Positions 14,812 to 23,149 are shown, counted from the first letter of the stretch. The stretch: 25,130 nt of DNA from VAZQ01 sp035552735 (GCA_035552735.1 DASZKX010000189.1:1-25130); one strand, 5' to 3'. Translations and numbers: made by a program. The notes: generated from the sequence alone by a model not told the origin.

Positions 14812-15801
14812 ATGATCGCGATGACACGAACCGCTACGCTCGGCCTCATGCTGAGTTCCGCCCTCGTGGTCGGAGCGGTGCTGGGCGCGCGCGGCGCCGA
14901 CGACTATCCGCAGCGCCCCGTGACATTCATCTGTCCGTTCCCGGCCGGCGGCGGCACCGACATCTTGACGCGCATGTTGGCGCAGGAGCTGCAGGACAAG
15001 CTCAAGCAGCCGTTCGTCGTCGAAAACCGCACCGGCGCCGGTACCGTGATCGCGGCCGCGGCGGTCGCCAAATCGCCGCCCGACGGCTACGCGCTGCTGC
15101 TCGCGCCGGTCACCACGCTCGCGATCGGCCCCAGCGTCTACAAGACTCTGCCCTATGACACGGTGAAGGATTTTGCCCCGGTCGGCCTGGTGGGAGCGGC
15201 CGAGTTCGCGCTGGTCGCCGATCCCTCGCTCGGTGCCCGAACGCTGCCCGAGCTGATCGCCTTGATCAGGAGCAAGCCCGGCCAATTGAGCTACGGCAGC
15301 TCCGGACGCTCGACCCCGCATCACCTGTTCATGGAGATGTTCCTCAAGATGATCGGCGGGGAGGCGCAGCATGTGCCGTATCGCGGCAGCCAGCCGGCGC
15401 TCACCGACGTGGTGGCGGGGCGAATTCAAATGATGATGGTCGACCTCGCGGTCGCGATCCCGATGATCCAGGCCGGAAAGGTGAGGGCCTACGGGGTGAC
15501 CTCCTCGACGCGGGTTGCGGCCGTGCCCGGTATTCCGACCATCGCGGAGGCCGGGCTGCCCGGCTATGCGGCCAGCGGCTGGTTCTCGGTGGTGGCGCGC
15601 GCCGGCACGCCGCGCTCCACCATCGACAAGCTCAATGCCGTGCTCACGGCCTATCTCAAGCGGCCGGACGTGGTGGAGCGGCTCGCGGCCTTGGCGATCA
15701 ATCCCCTGACCAGCACGCCCGACGAGCTGGAGACATTCATTCCCGCCGAGATCGAGAAATGGGCACGGGTGGTCAAGGACGCCGGCATTACGCCGGAGTG
15801 A
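14812..15801 (+). CDS. Bug-family tripartite tricarboxylate transporter binding protein (TctC-like)
   Basis: 329-aa periplasmic binding protein. After a signal peptide (cleavage about 'ARGA', residue 29) it begins 'DDYPQRPVTFICPFPAGGGTDILTRMLA', the Bug hallmark, followed by 'VENRTGAGTVIAAAAVAKSPPDGY', 'LPYDTVKDFAPVGLV' and 'VPYRGSQPALTDVVAGRIQMM'. Bug proteins bind carboxylates or related small acids. The TctA/TctB membrane subunits are absent here, as is usual for orphan Bug genes. It starts 10 nt after the preceding stop and closes the plus-strand cluster. ATG 14821 is an alternative start. Confidence 0.95.
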   Translation: MIAMTRTATLGLMLSSALVVGAVLGARGADDYPQRPVTFICPFPAGGGTDILTRMLAQELQDKLKQPFVVENRTGAGTVIAAAAVAKSPPDGYALLLAPVTTLAIGPSVYKTLPYDTVKDFAPVGLVGAAEFALVADPSLGARTLPELIALIRSKPGQLSYGSSGRSTPHHLFMEMFLKMIGGEAQHVPYRGSQPALTDVVAGRIQMMMVDLAVAIPMIQAGKVRAYGVTSSTRVAAVPGIPTIAEAGLPGYAASGWFSVVARAGTPRSTIDKLNAVLTAYLKRPDVVERLAALAINPLTSTPDELETFIPAEIEKWARVVKDAGITPE

Positions 15802-15828
15802 TGGGGTGGACGGGGAGGGTGCCGCACG

Positions 15829-15898
15829 TGTCCCGGCCTTGAGCCGGGACCGTTCCAAACGCCAGAATCTGTAACGGTCCCGGCTCAAGGCCGGGACA
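15829..15898. repeat. Perfect 26-bp inverted repeat between convergent operons
   Basis: Arms 15829-15854 and 15873-15898 are exact reverse complements with an 18-nt spacer. Each arm is itself a small palindrome, TCCCGGC...GCCGGGA around CTTGA, so the DNA can form one long hairpin or two short ones. The motif resembles dispersed palindromes I recall from Bradyrhizobiaceae, and here it sits where both the Bug gene and the RND gene end. It may act as a two-way terminator. Confidence 0.8.
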
Positions 15899-15909
15899 AG
15901 TACGTTCCG

Positions 15910-18900
15910 TCACGCCCTTGCAAACCGCGCGCGCCACGCCGCGCCCCAGCGCCGGCGGCGGTCGGCCATCTGCTCGATCGCCATCAGGGCGGCGGGCGTC
16001 ACCACCAGGGTCAGCACGGTCGCGAAGGCGAGGCCGAACACGATCGCGGTCGAGAGGCTGATCCACCATTGGGTCGAGGGCGCCCCCACGGTGACGCTGC
16101 GCGACATGAACTCCACGTTGACCCCGAAGGCGATCGGCAGCACGCCCAGCACCGCCGTGGTGGCGGTGAGCACCACCGGCCGTGCCCGCTCGCGGCAGGT
16201 CTCGATGATGGCGTCATAGGCCTCGCGGCCCTCGCGCCGCAGCCGGTCGTAGGTGTCGATCAGCACGATATTGTTGTTCACGATCACGCCCGCATTGGCG
16301 ATCACCCCGATGCCGGTCATCACCACGCCGAACGGCTGGCCCATGATCAGGAGGCCGAGCAGCACCCCGATGGTCGAGAGCACGATCGCGGTCAGCACCA
16401 AAGCGACCGAGACGAACTTGTTGAACTGCGCCAGCAGGATCGCGAAGATCAGAAACAGCGCGGTAGCGAAGGCCTTGAGCAGAAAGGCCGAGGCCTTGGC
16501 GCGCTCCTCGTCCTCGCCCTTGAGGCGCCACACAACGCCGGGCCCGAGATCGGCCTTGCCCAATTCGCGCGTGATGTCCTCTTGGATCTTGGCGGTCTGC
16601 GCGCCTTCCGGCACATTGGCGGAGACCGTCATCACCCGGTATCCGGCCACCCGGTTGATGAAGCCCACGCGCGGCGCCGCCACCCGGCCGACGAAATTGC
16701 CGATCGGCACATAGCCGGACGGCGTCTGCACCCGCAGCTCGTCGATCTCGTCGAGGCTGCGCCGGTCCGGCGGGAACCGCACCAGAATGTCGACCGCCTT
16801 GTCGCTGTCGGAGGGGCGGAATTCGGTGACCTTGACGCCGTTGGTGACGAGCTGCACGGCGGTGCCGACGGTGCTCGGGCCGGCCCCGAACTTGGCCGCC
16901 TCCGCGGTGTCGACCTCGATCTTCCAGTCGATGCCGGGCAGCGGCTGGCCATCGTCGAGATCGCGGATGTCGGGGCGTAGCGCCAGGATGGCGGCGACCT
17001 TCTTGGCCACGCTCGGCAGCACGTCGGGATCGATGGCGCCAATCTCGATCTGGATCGGCTTGCCGGTGGGCGGTCCGGCGCGCGGCGCCGTCACCTCGAC
17101 CAGCACGCCCGGAATGTCCGCCGTCTTGGCCCGGATCGCGTCCATGATCCCGTGCGCCGGCGGCCGGTCGCGCCAATCCGCGAACTCGAACTGGATGACC
17201 CCGATCGTGTCCTCGGTGATCTCGCTCGAGCCGCGCGGCTGCTCGCCGACGCGCGAATAGACGGTCTTGAGGCCCGCGAAGGTCAGCACCCGCTGCTCGA
17301 CCGCACCGACCACGCGGTCCTTCTCGTCGAGCGAAAGATTGCCGCGGCCATGCACGATGGCCAGCCCATAATCGGGCTCGACACTGGGAAAGAACTCGAC
17401 CCCGCTCCCGAACTTGCCGTAGGTCCACATCACCGCCACCAACAGGGAGAGCGCCAACCCCAGAGTCGCGCCGGGACGGCCGACTGCGAGGCGCACCGTG
17501 CGCATGTAGAGGCCGTCGCGCTTGGCGCCCTCGTCGTGCGGCACCGCCGCCGCCCGGCCGAGCAGCGAGCCGAGCGTCGGGGTGAAGAACAGCGCCACCG
17601 CGAGCGAGGCCGACAGCGTCGCGATCAAGGTGATCGGCAGGTATTTCATGAACTCGCCCACGATGCCGGGCCAGAACAGGAGCGGTGAGAAGGCCGCGAT
17701 GCGGGTCGCGGTGGCGGCGATCACCGGCCCCGACATGCGCTTGGCGGCGAGCGCATAGGCTGCCTTCGGGTCCATTCCCTCCGACATCCTGCGCTCGGCG
17801 AATTCGGACACGATGATGGCGTCGTCGACCAGCATGCCGACCGCCAGGATGAGCGAGAACAGGACCACAATGTTCACGGTGAGCCCGGCGAGCTGCAGCC
17901 CGAGCACGCCGGCGAGGAACGAGGCCGGGATGGCGATGCCGATGAACAGCGAGGCGCGGAAGCCCAGCGCGAACAGGATCACCACCACCACCAGGAGAAC
18001 GCCGGTCAAGACCGAGTTCTGCAGGTCGGCCAGCATCTGGCGGATCATCTTCGACTTGTCCTGCGTGAAGGTGACGTGCACGGCTTCCGGCCAGGTTTTT
18101 TGCAGGGTGGCGACGGTTGCCTTCACGGCATCGACGGTCTCGATCAGGTTGGCGCCGGTCCGTTTTGAGACCTCGATCGTCATGGCGGGCTTGCCGTTGA
18201 CGCGCGTGACAGAGGTCGCGTCCTTGAAGGTCGGCTTGATCTCGGCCAGGTCGCCGAGCGTCACGGCGGCGCCCGCGGTCGCCACCACCGGCACCTTGAG
18301 GGCATCCTGCGGATGCTCGATCAGGCTCGGCACCTTGACGGCGAAGCGGCCGGTCTGGCCCTCGAGCGCGCCGGCGGCGATCAAGCTGTTGTAGGAGGAA
18401 AAGCCGGTGATGAACTGGTCGAGCGAGACCCCGTAGCTCTTCATCAGCATCGGCTCGGCGATGATCTCGACCGCCTCGTCGCGCGCGCCGCGCAACTCGG
18501 CCGAGAGCACGCCCGGCGCCTGCTCGATCGCGTTCTTGGCGGTGCGGGCGATGTGCAGGAGCGTGCGCTCCGGCACGTCGCCCGAGAGCGCCACCACCAG
18601 CACCGGATAGAGCGAAAGGTTGACCTCCAGCACCTGCGGCTCGTCGACGTCCTTGGGCAGGTCGTGCTTGGCCTGGTCGACCTTGGCGCGCACGTCGGCG
18701 AGCGCCGACTTGGAATCGAAGCCGGCCTCGAACTCGAGCAGCACGAAGCCGCCGCCTTCGAACGCGGTCGAGCGCATCTCCTTCACGTTGCCGACCGACT
18801 TGAGCTGGGCCTCGACCGGCCGCAACAGCAACCGCTCGGAATCCTCCGGGCTGATGCCGCGCTGCGCCAGCTGGACGTAGATGATTGGCACCCGGACGTC

Positions 18901-19017
18901 CGGCTCGGCCTCCTTCGGTATGGTCACATAGGCCACCATGCCGGCGCACAACAGGAAGATCAGGGTCGCGATCGTCAGCCGCGCGTGGCCGATGGCATAA
19001 TCGATGAATTTGGACAT
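15910..19017 (-). CDS. RND-family efflux pump inner-membrane subunit
   Basis: 1035 aa, full AcrB/MexB-family length. Twelve membrane segments are expected in the usual 1 + 5, 1 + 5 layout: the first at about 12-32 ('LTIATLIFLLCAGMVAYVTIP'), then a large periplasmic loop, then a cluster from about 335. The proton-relay pair Asp398-Asp399 is in 'VGMLVDDAIIV', and the second half has the matching 'NAGVIVNNNIVLIDTYDRLRREG'. The 'TIPKEAEPDVRVPIIYVQ' opening is typical of the MFP-paired pumps of alphaproteobacteria. It expels drugs or other amphiphiles using the proton gradient; the substrate is unknown. It lies 36 nt after the adaptor gene, third in the tetR-adaptor-pump operon. No outer-membrane factor is present. 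Confidence 0.95.
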   Translation of the reverse strand: MSKFIDYAIGHARLTIATLIFLLCAGMVAYVTIPKEAEPDVRVPIIYVQLAQRGISPEDSERLLLRPVEAQLKSVGNVKEMRSTAFEGGGFVLLEFEAGFDSKSALADVRAKVDQAKHDLPKDVDEPQVLEVNLSLYPVLVVALSGDVPERTLLHIARTAKNAIEQAPGVLSAELRGARDEAVEIIAEPMLMKSYGVSLDQFITGFSSYNSLIAAGALEGQTGRFAVKVPSLIEHPQDALKVPVVATAGAAVTLGDLAEIKPTFKDATSVTRVNGKPAMTIEVSKRTGANLIETVDAVKATVATLQKTWPEAVHVTFTQDKSKMIRQMLADLQNSVLTGVLLVVVVILFALGFRASLFIGIAIPASFLAGVLGLQLAGLTVNIVVLFSLILAVGMLVDDAIIVSEFAERRMSEGMDPKAAYALAAKRMSGPVIAATATRIAAFSPLLFWPGIVGEFMKYLPITLIATLSASLAVALFFTPTLGSLLGRAAAVPHDEGAKRDGLYMRTVRLAVGRPGATLGLALSLLVAVMWTYGKFGSGVEFFPSVEPDYGLAIVHGRGNLSLDEKDRVVGAVEQRVLTFAGLKTVYSRVGEQPRGSSEITEDTIGVIQFEFADWRDRPPAHGIMDAIRAKTADIPGVLVEVTAPRAGPPTGKPIQIEIGAIDPDVLPSVAKKVAAILALRPDIRDLDDGQPLPGIDWKIEVDTAEAAKFGAGPSTVGTAVQLVTNGVKVTEFRPSDSDKAVDILVRFPPDRRSLDEIDELRVQTPSGYVPIGNFVGRVAAPRVGFINRVAGYRVMTVSANVPEGAQTAKIQEDITRELGKADLGPGVVWRLKGEDEERAKASAFLLKAFATALFLIFAILLAQFNKFVSVALVLTAIVLSTIGVLLGLLIMGQPFGVVMTGIGVIANAGVIVNNNIVLIDTYDRLRREGREAYDAIIETCRERARPVVLTATTAVLGVLPIAFGVNVEFMSRSVTVGAPSTQWWISLSTAIVFGLAFATVLTLVVTPAALMAIEQMADRRRRWGAAWRARFARA

Positions 19018-19053
19018 GATGGCGTTCTGCTTCAGGTTGCGGCGAGGGCCGGG

Positions 19054-20148
19054 CTAGCGGCTGGCCGAATATTCCGCCGCCGGAACCGCCTCGACGTGCT
19101 GCCCCTCGCGCACGAAGTCCTGTCCCTGCACGATCACGCGTCCGCCGTCCGCAATGCCGCCGACCCACATGGCGGTCTGCTCGTCCTCGATGACCTTGAC
19201 CGGGAGGAAGCCAACCGTTCCGCCGCCGTCGACCGTGCGCACGCCGAGATCGCCGGTCGACGAGAACGTCAAGGCCGAGCGTGGCACGCTGGTCGCCGCC
19301 ATGGGGGCGAGCGGAATGGTCACGTCGGCGCTGATCCCGTCCGGAATGGCACCGTCCGCGTTGGGCAGCTCGATCTCGACCCGATAGGTCCGGGTGGTCT
19401 GGCTCGCGGTCTTGGAGACGAAACGCACCTTGCCGCTGACGGTGACGCCGGTGATGAGCCGCACCTCCGCGGTGTCGCCGACCTTGAGGCCGGCGAGCCT
19501 GCGCTCCGACACCTCGACCACCGCCAGCATCGGATCGAGCGCCACGATGGTGCAAATGTCCGCGCCGGCCATGGAGAAGGCCGCCTTGCCGACCTCGACC
19601 ATGGTGTCGCTCACCACGCCGGCCCAGGGCGCGCGCACGATGCCGCGGTCGAGCTCGGCTTCGGCGGAGGCGAGCGCCGCTTTCGAGGCATCGAGCTGCG
19701 ACTGCAGGTTGACCAGGTCGAGCTTCGGATTGGCGCCGCTCGCGATCAGGGGCCGCTTGGCTTCGAGCTCGGCCTGGCGCTGCATGACCAGCGATTTCGC
19801 CTGGGCGACCTGGGACTCGCGTGCCTCGTCGGACAGGATCGCGATGACGTCGCCGGCCTTGACCGCGGATCCGCGCCGGACCTTGAGCTCCGTCAGGATG
19901 CCGCCGGTGCGCGCCGTGAGGGTGACCCTGCGATCGGCCTCGGTGCGGCCGGAGAGAACGAGCTTGCGGCTGTGCGGCACAAGGCTGGTTTCGGTGACGC
20001 CGACGCGGAACAGCTTCGCGCCCTCGGACTCGTTGGTCCGGATGGCCGCGTTGCTTTCGGCGTTCTCGCGCGGCAGCAGGTGCCCGGACCAGATCCAGAG
20101 CGCGGCGGCCGCGACCAGGCCGAACGCGGTGATGCGGCTGGCTTTCAT
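19054..20148 (-). CDS. RND efflux periplasmic adaptor subunit (HlyD/AcrA-like)
   Basis: 364-aa membrane-fusion protein linking the pump to an outer-membrane channel. An N-terminal membrane anchor ('ITAFGLVAAAALWIWSG') is followed by the lipoyl half-motif 'LTARTGGILTELKVRRGSAVKAGDVIAIL', a helical hairpin ('QAKSLVMQRQAELEAKRPLI...') and the second lipoyl half 'RAPWAGVVSDTMVEVGKAAFSMAGADICTI', then beta-barrel and membrane-proximal domains. ATG 20148 overlaps the tetR stop (ATGA) and has AAGGA upstream. The frame is open to 20307, but that part is antisense to nothing of its own and overlaps tetR, so it is rejected. Confidence 0.93.
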   Translation of the reverse strand: MKASRITAFGLVAAAALWIWSGHLLPRENAESNAAIRTNESEGAKLFRVGVTETSLVPHSRKLVLSGRTEADRRVTLTARTGGILTELKVRRGSAVKAGDVIAILSDEARESQVAQAKSLVMQRQAELEAKRPLIASGANPKLDLVNLQSQLDASKAALASAEAELDRGIVRAPWAGVVSDTMVEVGKAAFSMAGADICTIVALDPMLAVVEVSERRLAGLKVGDTAEVRLITGVTVSGKVRFVSKTASQTTRTYRVEIELPNADGAIPDGISADVTIPLAPMAATSVPRSALTFSSTGDLGVRTVDGGGTVGFLPVKVIEDEQTAMWVGGIADGGRVIVQGQDFVREGQHVEAVPAAEYSASR

Positions 20149-20810
20149 TGTCCGCTTCCTTCTTGGTCTGATTCCGCGACCATCGCCGGCTCGCGGGGGA
20201 GGGTCGGGGAGGGGGGTGGCGGGCGCATGAGCAGGCAATGGACCATGTGCAGGACTTGAGGGAGCACGGCCTCGGCCTTGAAGGTCGGATCGCAGGCGCG
20301 GCGCCACGACATGCCGTCGCCCAGCACCATCAGCATGGTGGCGGCGCCGTCGAGATCGACCTCGCCGGATATCTCGCCGCGCCCGGCGGCGCGGCGCAGC
20401 ATGTCGATGAGGCGGGTCTTGATGTCGCGTTCCAGTTCGATCTGCAGCCGGGCCATCTCGGGATTACGGCGGCTCTCGGCCATGATCTCGGCGCAGAGAT
20501 CGGCTTCGACCTCGGGACGCTCGACCAGGTGATAATGCGCGAGCGCCGCCAGTCCCTCGAAGAAGCCGGGCGCCCGGTCGACCGCCAGGAAGCTGTCGGC
20601 CGCCTCCGCGCGATTGCGCTCGCAGATGCCGGCGATCAGCGCTTCCTTGGAGGGGAAATAGCGATAGAGATTGCCCGGGCTCATCCCGGCTTCGGTGCAG
20701 ATTTCCTGCATCGAGGCGCCATGAAAGCCGGAGCGGGCAAAGCAACGCTGGGCCGCATCGAGAATCTCCAGCCGGCGCTCGGACTGCCGCTGGGTACCGG
20801 CGCGACGCAT
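20145..20810 (-). CDS. TetR/AcrR-family transcriptional regulator
   Basis: 221-aa repressor, first gene of the efflux operon. The helix-turn-helix runs about 33-53: 'SMQEICTEAGMSPGNLYRYFPSKEALI', preceded by 'RRLEILDAAQRCFARSGFHGA', the standard TetR N-terminus. The C-terminal ligand-binding domain resembles that of repressors linked to RND pumps. The C-terminal tail (after about 195) is proline-rich and overlaps the adaptor start. It very probably represses itself and the pump through the palindrome at 20850-20875, with relief when a pump substrate binds. Confidence 0.93.
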   Translation of the reverse strand: MRRAGTQRQSERRLEILDAAQRCFARSGFHGASMQEICTEAGMSPGNLYRYFPSKEALIAGICERNRAEAADSFLAVDRAPGFFEGLAALAHYHLVERPEVEADLCAEIMAESRRNPEMARLQIELERDIKTRLIDMLRRAAGRGEISGEVDLDGAATMLMVLGDGMSWRRACDPTFKAEAVLPQVLHMVHCLLMRPPPPSPTLPREPAMVAESDQEGSGQ

Positions 20811-20849
20811 TTTGAACCCCCCGTCCCCGGATATTACTGCAACGCAATA

Positions 20850-20875
20850 AATGAGAGTGAACGTTCGCTCTCGTT
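20850..20875. promoter_or_regulatory. TetR-type operator upstream of the efflux operon
   Basis: GAGAGTGAACGTTCGCTCTC (20853-20872) is a 20-bp palindrome with a single asymmetric pair; flanking AAT / GTT extend it. It lies 40 bp ahead of the tetR start. On the minus strand a TAATAT (20836-20831) could be the -10 box, which puts the palindrome over the -35 region, so binding would block transcription. The core TGAACGTTC resembles AcrR-type operators. Confidence 0.75.
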
Positions 20876-20915
20876 ATTCCCGAAAGCGGATTCTGTCAAC
20901 CACGATCAGCCCAGC

Positions 20916-21169
20916 ATGCAGGCGCAGGCTGAGGCAACCAAGGAAGCCCAACGGGCTGGCATTGCCTACGCCAAGACCTCTGGGGACCGTTACCGAGGGC
21001 GTAAGCCTAGCTACACGCGCCCCAATTGAAGATCGTTCAGGACATGCTCGCGCAGGACGCGGGGATCGGACACATCGCCAAAGCCGCCAACCTCAGCCGG
21101 CAGGCGGTCTACCGTATCAAGGATGATCCGGCTGGCACAGAAGCTGTGCTCGCAACCTGGGGAGCATAG
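20916..21169 (+). pseudogene. Frameshifted C-terminal remnant of a serine recombinase (resolvase/invertase)
   Basis: The frame from 20916 reads '...EAQRAGIAYAKTSGDRYRGRKPSYTR', then stops at 21027. A one-base shift (frame beginning at 21023) continues 'QLKIVQDMLAQDAGIGHIAKAANLSRQAVYRIKDDPAG...' to the TAG at 21167. Together they give the linker 'GRKP' and the C-terminal helix-turn-helix of resolvase-family recombinases. The catalytic N-terminal domain is absent; upstream lies the tetR promoter. So this is a truncated and frameshifted relic of a mobile element at the left border of the low-GC region. Confidence 0.75.
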
Positions 21170-21172
21170 ACG

Positions 21173-21256
21173 ATGACCGCCGAAGACATGATCGCTATTG
21201 CCATTGTGGTACTGGCAGCCGCTTGGTGGCTGTGGAAGCACCCTACAGCGGCGTAG
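21173..21256 (+). CDS. Tiny predicted membrane peptide
   Basis: 27-codon ORF starting four bases after the recombinase remnant, with GGGGAG eight bases upstream of the ATG. It is almost entirely one hydrophobic helix, 'MIAIAIVVLAAAWWLWKH', ending PTAA. The sequence just beyond the stop is conserved in a second, diverged copy at 24068-24184, where the frame stays open past the matching PTAA. So this may be the front half of a broken two-helix protein rather than an intact gene. Function unknown. Confidence 0.35.
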   Translation: MTAEDMIAIAIVVLAAAWWLWKHPTAA

Positions 21257-21331
21257 GCTTGGTGGTGTTGGTCGGGCTGGTTTGCTTTGGCGCAGCTCAC
21301 GCTCGGACCCACGCACGGCGGTGCCATCGCC
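21221..21331 (+). repeat. Diverged direct repeat, copy 1 (left of the RT cassette)
   Basis: This 111-bp stretch matches 24068-24184 in the same orientation; shared blocks include ACAGCGGCG, TTGGCGCAGC and ACGCACGG. Copy 1 read in one frame gives 'GLVVLVGLVCFGAAHARTHAR' and copy 2 'GLLALIGLVCLGAAHAQTHAR'. Both end in Arg-rich tails, so the ancestor was probably a coding sequence for a small membrane protein. Identity is roughly 75% by eye, with a 7-base length difference in the middle. Confidence 0.7.
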
Positions 21332-21516
21332 ACAACCGCCGACGCTAAGAGGCGGGTTTGGTCCAGCTGGAGCTCGCAATCCTAACGAATCAACGAATCG
21401 GAGCGCGAGCGTCGTTTGATTGAAATTAGTCAAGCCAAAAGTTAGCGCGGTGCTCAGGTTTATTGCAGTCCAAAAGCCTTGAAGCAGCGTAACGGGCAAC
21501 CATTTTCACGTCGCCC

Positions 21517-21799
21517 CCGGAATTGGCCGGATGGTACGGCTGTTGAGATCGTCAAGTTGTTTCATGACGACGCGGCATATCGTGACAAGCGTCACTACGT
21601 GCCACGCAGATCGAAATGATCGGACGAAGAGCATAGCTCTGACCTCCATGGCTACATGGTAGCTTCTTGCGTTTTTGAGACCCGCGTTGGCGAGGTTCTG
21701 CCTTGACGAAGGTGGAATGGGACTGACGGATTGAGGCGTGCGTCTGGGGGGCTTTCGGCTGCGGCCGAGGTTCGGGGTCTGAACTCTGCCCTCCAGACT
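21517..21799 (+). ncRNA. Candidate structured RNA leader of the reverse transcriptase
   Basis: No convincing ORF lies between 21332 and 21817, but small hairpins are packed tightly: 21517-21530 (CCGG/CCGG), 21549-21570 (TCGTCA/TGACGA), 21582-21595 (GTGAC/GTCAC), 21628-21640 (AGAGC/GCTCT), 21646-21659 (CCATG/CATGG), 21753-21770 (TCGGC/GCCGA plus wobbles) and 21776-21799 (GTCTG/CAGAC core). A direct ACTCTGC pair (21783, 21797) sits at its right end. Antiphage RTs of the DRT2 type and retrons use an RNA of this size directly upstream as template. The true ends and the promoter cannot be set from sequence. Confidence 0.5.
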
Positions 21800-21817
21800 C
21801 TGCAATAGGGGCCGCCC

Positions 21818-23053
21818 ATGAAGCGGAAGTCGCGCGCCTGGTATCTATCTAGCGGCTATAAGCACCTCGACGTGCCGGTCGGGGAAACCTTCGCTGCAGA
21901 GACCGCAAATTCTGACTTCGTGTCCAGCCACTCCTGGCTTCCACTCATTAAATGGGTAAAGCGCGTCAAGCGATACAAGCCGAAGGTAGGGCAAACCGTC
22001 TTCAAGAATCGCCCAATCATGTATGCGTCGCATCGAGACGCTTGCATCCTCAAACGATACGCGCGCGAGCTTACAGCGGCCTTGGACGATCATTACGCGA
22101 AAAGCGGCCTAAATGACGCTGTCATTGGGTATCGAAAGCTAGGTAAAGCAAACTACCACTTCTCTGCAGACGCCCATCGCTTCGCGACGGCGACGATGCC
22201 TTGCAAAGTTCTTTGCTTCGACATCACTGGCTTCTTCGACAATCTCGATCACCGCATTCTAAAGGACCGCCTAAGACGCATCTTGGCTGTCAAGGAGCTT
22301 ACGCAAGATTGGTACCAGGTTTTTCGCGCGGTCACACGATACCGGGCCATAGAGCGCGACCATCTTGAGCAGCACGCGGTATTTGGCCAAAGGCTTGCCG
22401 TAATGAATCGCCAGCCGATTGCTACGATTGCGGAGATCAAAGCGGCGGGGATTGTAATAACTCCGAACCCGAACAAGTTTGGCATCCCACAAGGCACGCC
22501 AATCAGCAGCGCCTTCTCTAATTTGTACCTCATGGATTTTGACAGAGTGCTGCTGGGCGCGTGCGCTGCCCATGGGGCGCTTTATCAGCGCTATTCGGAC
22601 GACATCCTAATCATTTGCCCAGTGGGGGCAGAGGAAGGCCTCTCAGCGGTCGTTCAGAAATGCTTAGCAGAACATCACCTTATGCTAGCTGCGGATAAAT
22701 CGGATGAACAGTTATTCGATCCGAACTTATTTTCTGAGTTTCAATATCTCGGATTTAACATCTCGCCAGATGGTGCGGTCATTCGGCAGAGTTCCCTTGC
22801 TAGGCAATGGCGCAAGGTAAAGCGTGCCATAAAGAACACGCGGAAGGCTGGCTTGATGGCCATCTCGCAGGGCAAAGCGAACAAGATTTTTGTCAGCAAG
22901 CTACGAAAGCGCTTTAGTCCAGTCGGTGCACGTAATTTTTCCTCCTATTCGCGTCGTGCGGGCGAGGCGTTCGGATCGACAAAGATCGCACGCCAAGTGT
23001 CCCGCTTGGAGCGCAGGGCGGACGCGGCGATTCGAGCTCTCCAAAAGCTATAG
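21818..23053 (+). CDS. Stand-alone reverse transcriptase, probably antiphage DRT2 (UG2) type
   Basis: 411 aa. The RT core is intact: 'NRPIMYASHRDACIL' (64-78) ahead of the fingers, motif A 'CFDITGFFD' (133-141; Asp135), motif B 'GIPQGTPIS' (222-230), catalytic YSDD (259-262), 'AADKSDE' (291-297) and 'QYLGF' (309-313). There is no maturase X domain, HNH nuclease or integrase, which argues against a group II intron or retroelement. The N-terminal 'WYLSSGYKHLDVPV' and 'GYRKLGKANYHF' are reminiscent of the DRT2 group, a comparison from memory. DRT2 proteins use an upstream RNA as template for repetitive cDNA during phage defence. AGGGG six bases before ATG 21818 sets the start. GC content is visibly below that of the flanking operons, a sign of transfer. 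Confidence 0.9.
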   Translation: MKRKSRAWYLSSGYKHLDVPVGETFAAETANSDFVSSHSWLPLIKWVKRVKRYKPKVGQTVFKNRPIMYASHRDACILKRYARELTAALDDHYAKSGLNDAVIGYRKLGKANYHFSADAHRFATATMPCKVLCFDITGFFDNLDHRILKDRLRRILAVKELTQDWYQVFRAVTRYRAIERDHLEQHAVFGQRLAVMNRQPIATIAEIKAAGIVITPNPNKFGIPQGTPISSAFSNLYLMDFDRVLLGACAAHGALYQRYSDDILIICPVGAEEGLSAVVQKCLAEHHLMLAADKSDEQLFDPNLFSEFQYLGFNISPDGAVIRQSSLARQWRKVKRAIKNTRKAGLMAISQGKANKIFVSKLRKRFSPVGARNFSSYSRRAGEAFGSTKIARQVSRLERRADAAIRALQKL

Positions 23054-23149
23054 CATGCGAGTTGAGCCAGCCACCGTGGGTGCTTTGGGGGGCCTTATCA
23101 AAAAGAGCTGCACTGGTGACCTCAAATCGTAGCGCAAGCGGTGGAAGAT

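Noticed and set aside
16214..19555. A very long open frame on the minus strand (over 1100 codons) overlapping the RND pump and adaptor genes
   Set aside because: It is an out-of-frame shadow caused by high GC; the translation is Arg/Ala/Gly-rich with no domain, and the RND frame is full length with all motifs.
18313..20259. A 648-codon plus-strand frame across the pump operon
   Set aside because: Antisense shadow of the RND and adaptor genes; composition (His/Asp/Arg/Gly-rich) is typical of GC-driven spurious frames.
21427..21619. A stretch open on the plus strand in the RT leader that reads like a basic protein fragment
   Set aside because: No start codon with a ribosome-binding site and no recognisable domain; the DNA is better explained by the run of hairpins.
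21818..23053. Group II intron maturase or retrotransposon RT
   Set aside because: No maturase X domain, HNH motif or integrase, and no intron-like boundaries seen; motif spacing suits a stand-alone defence RT.
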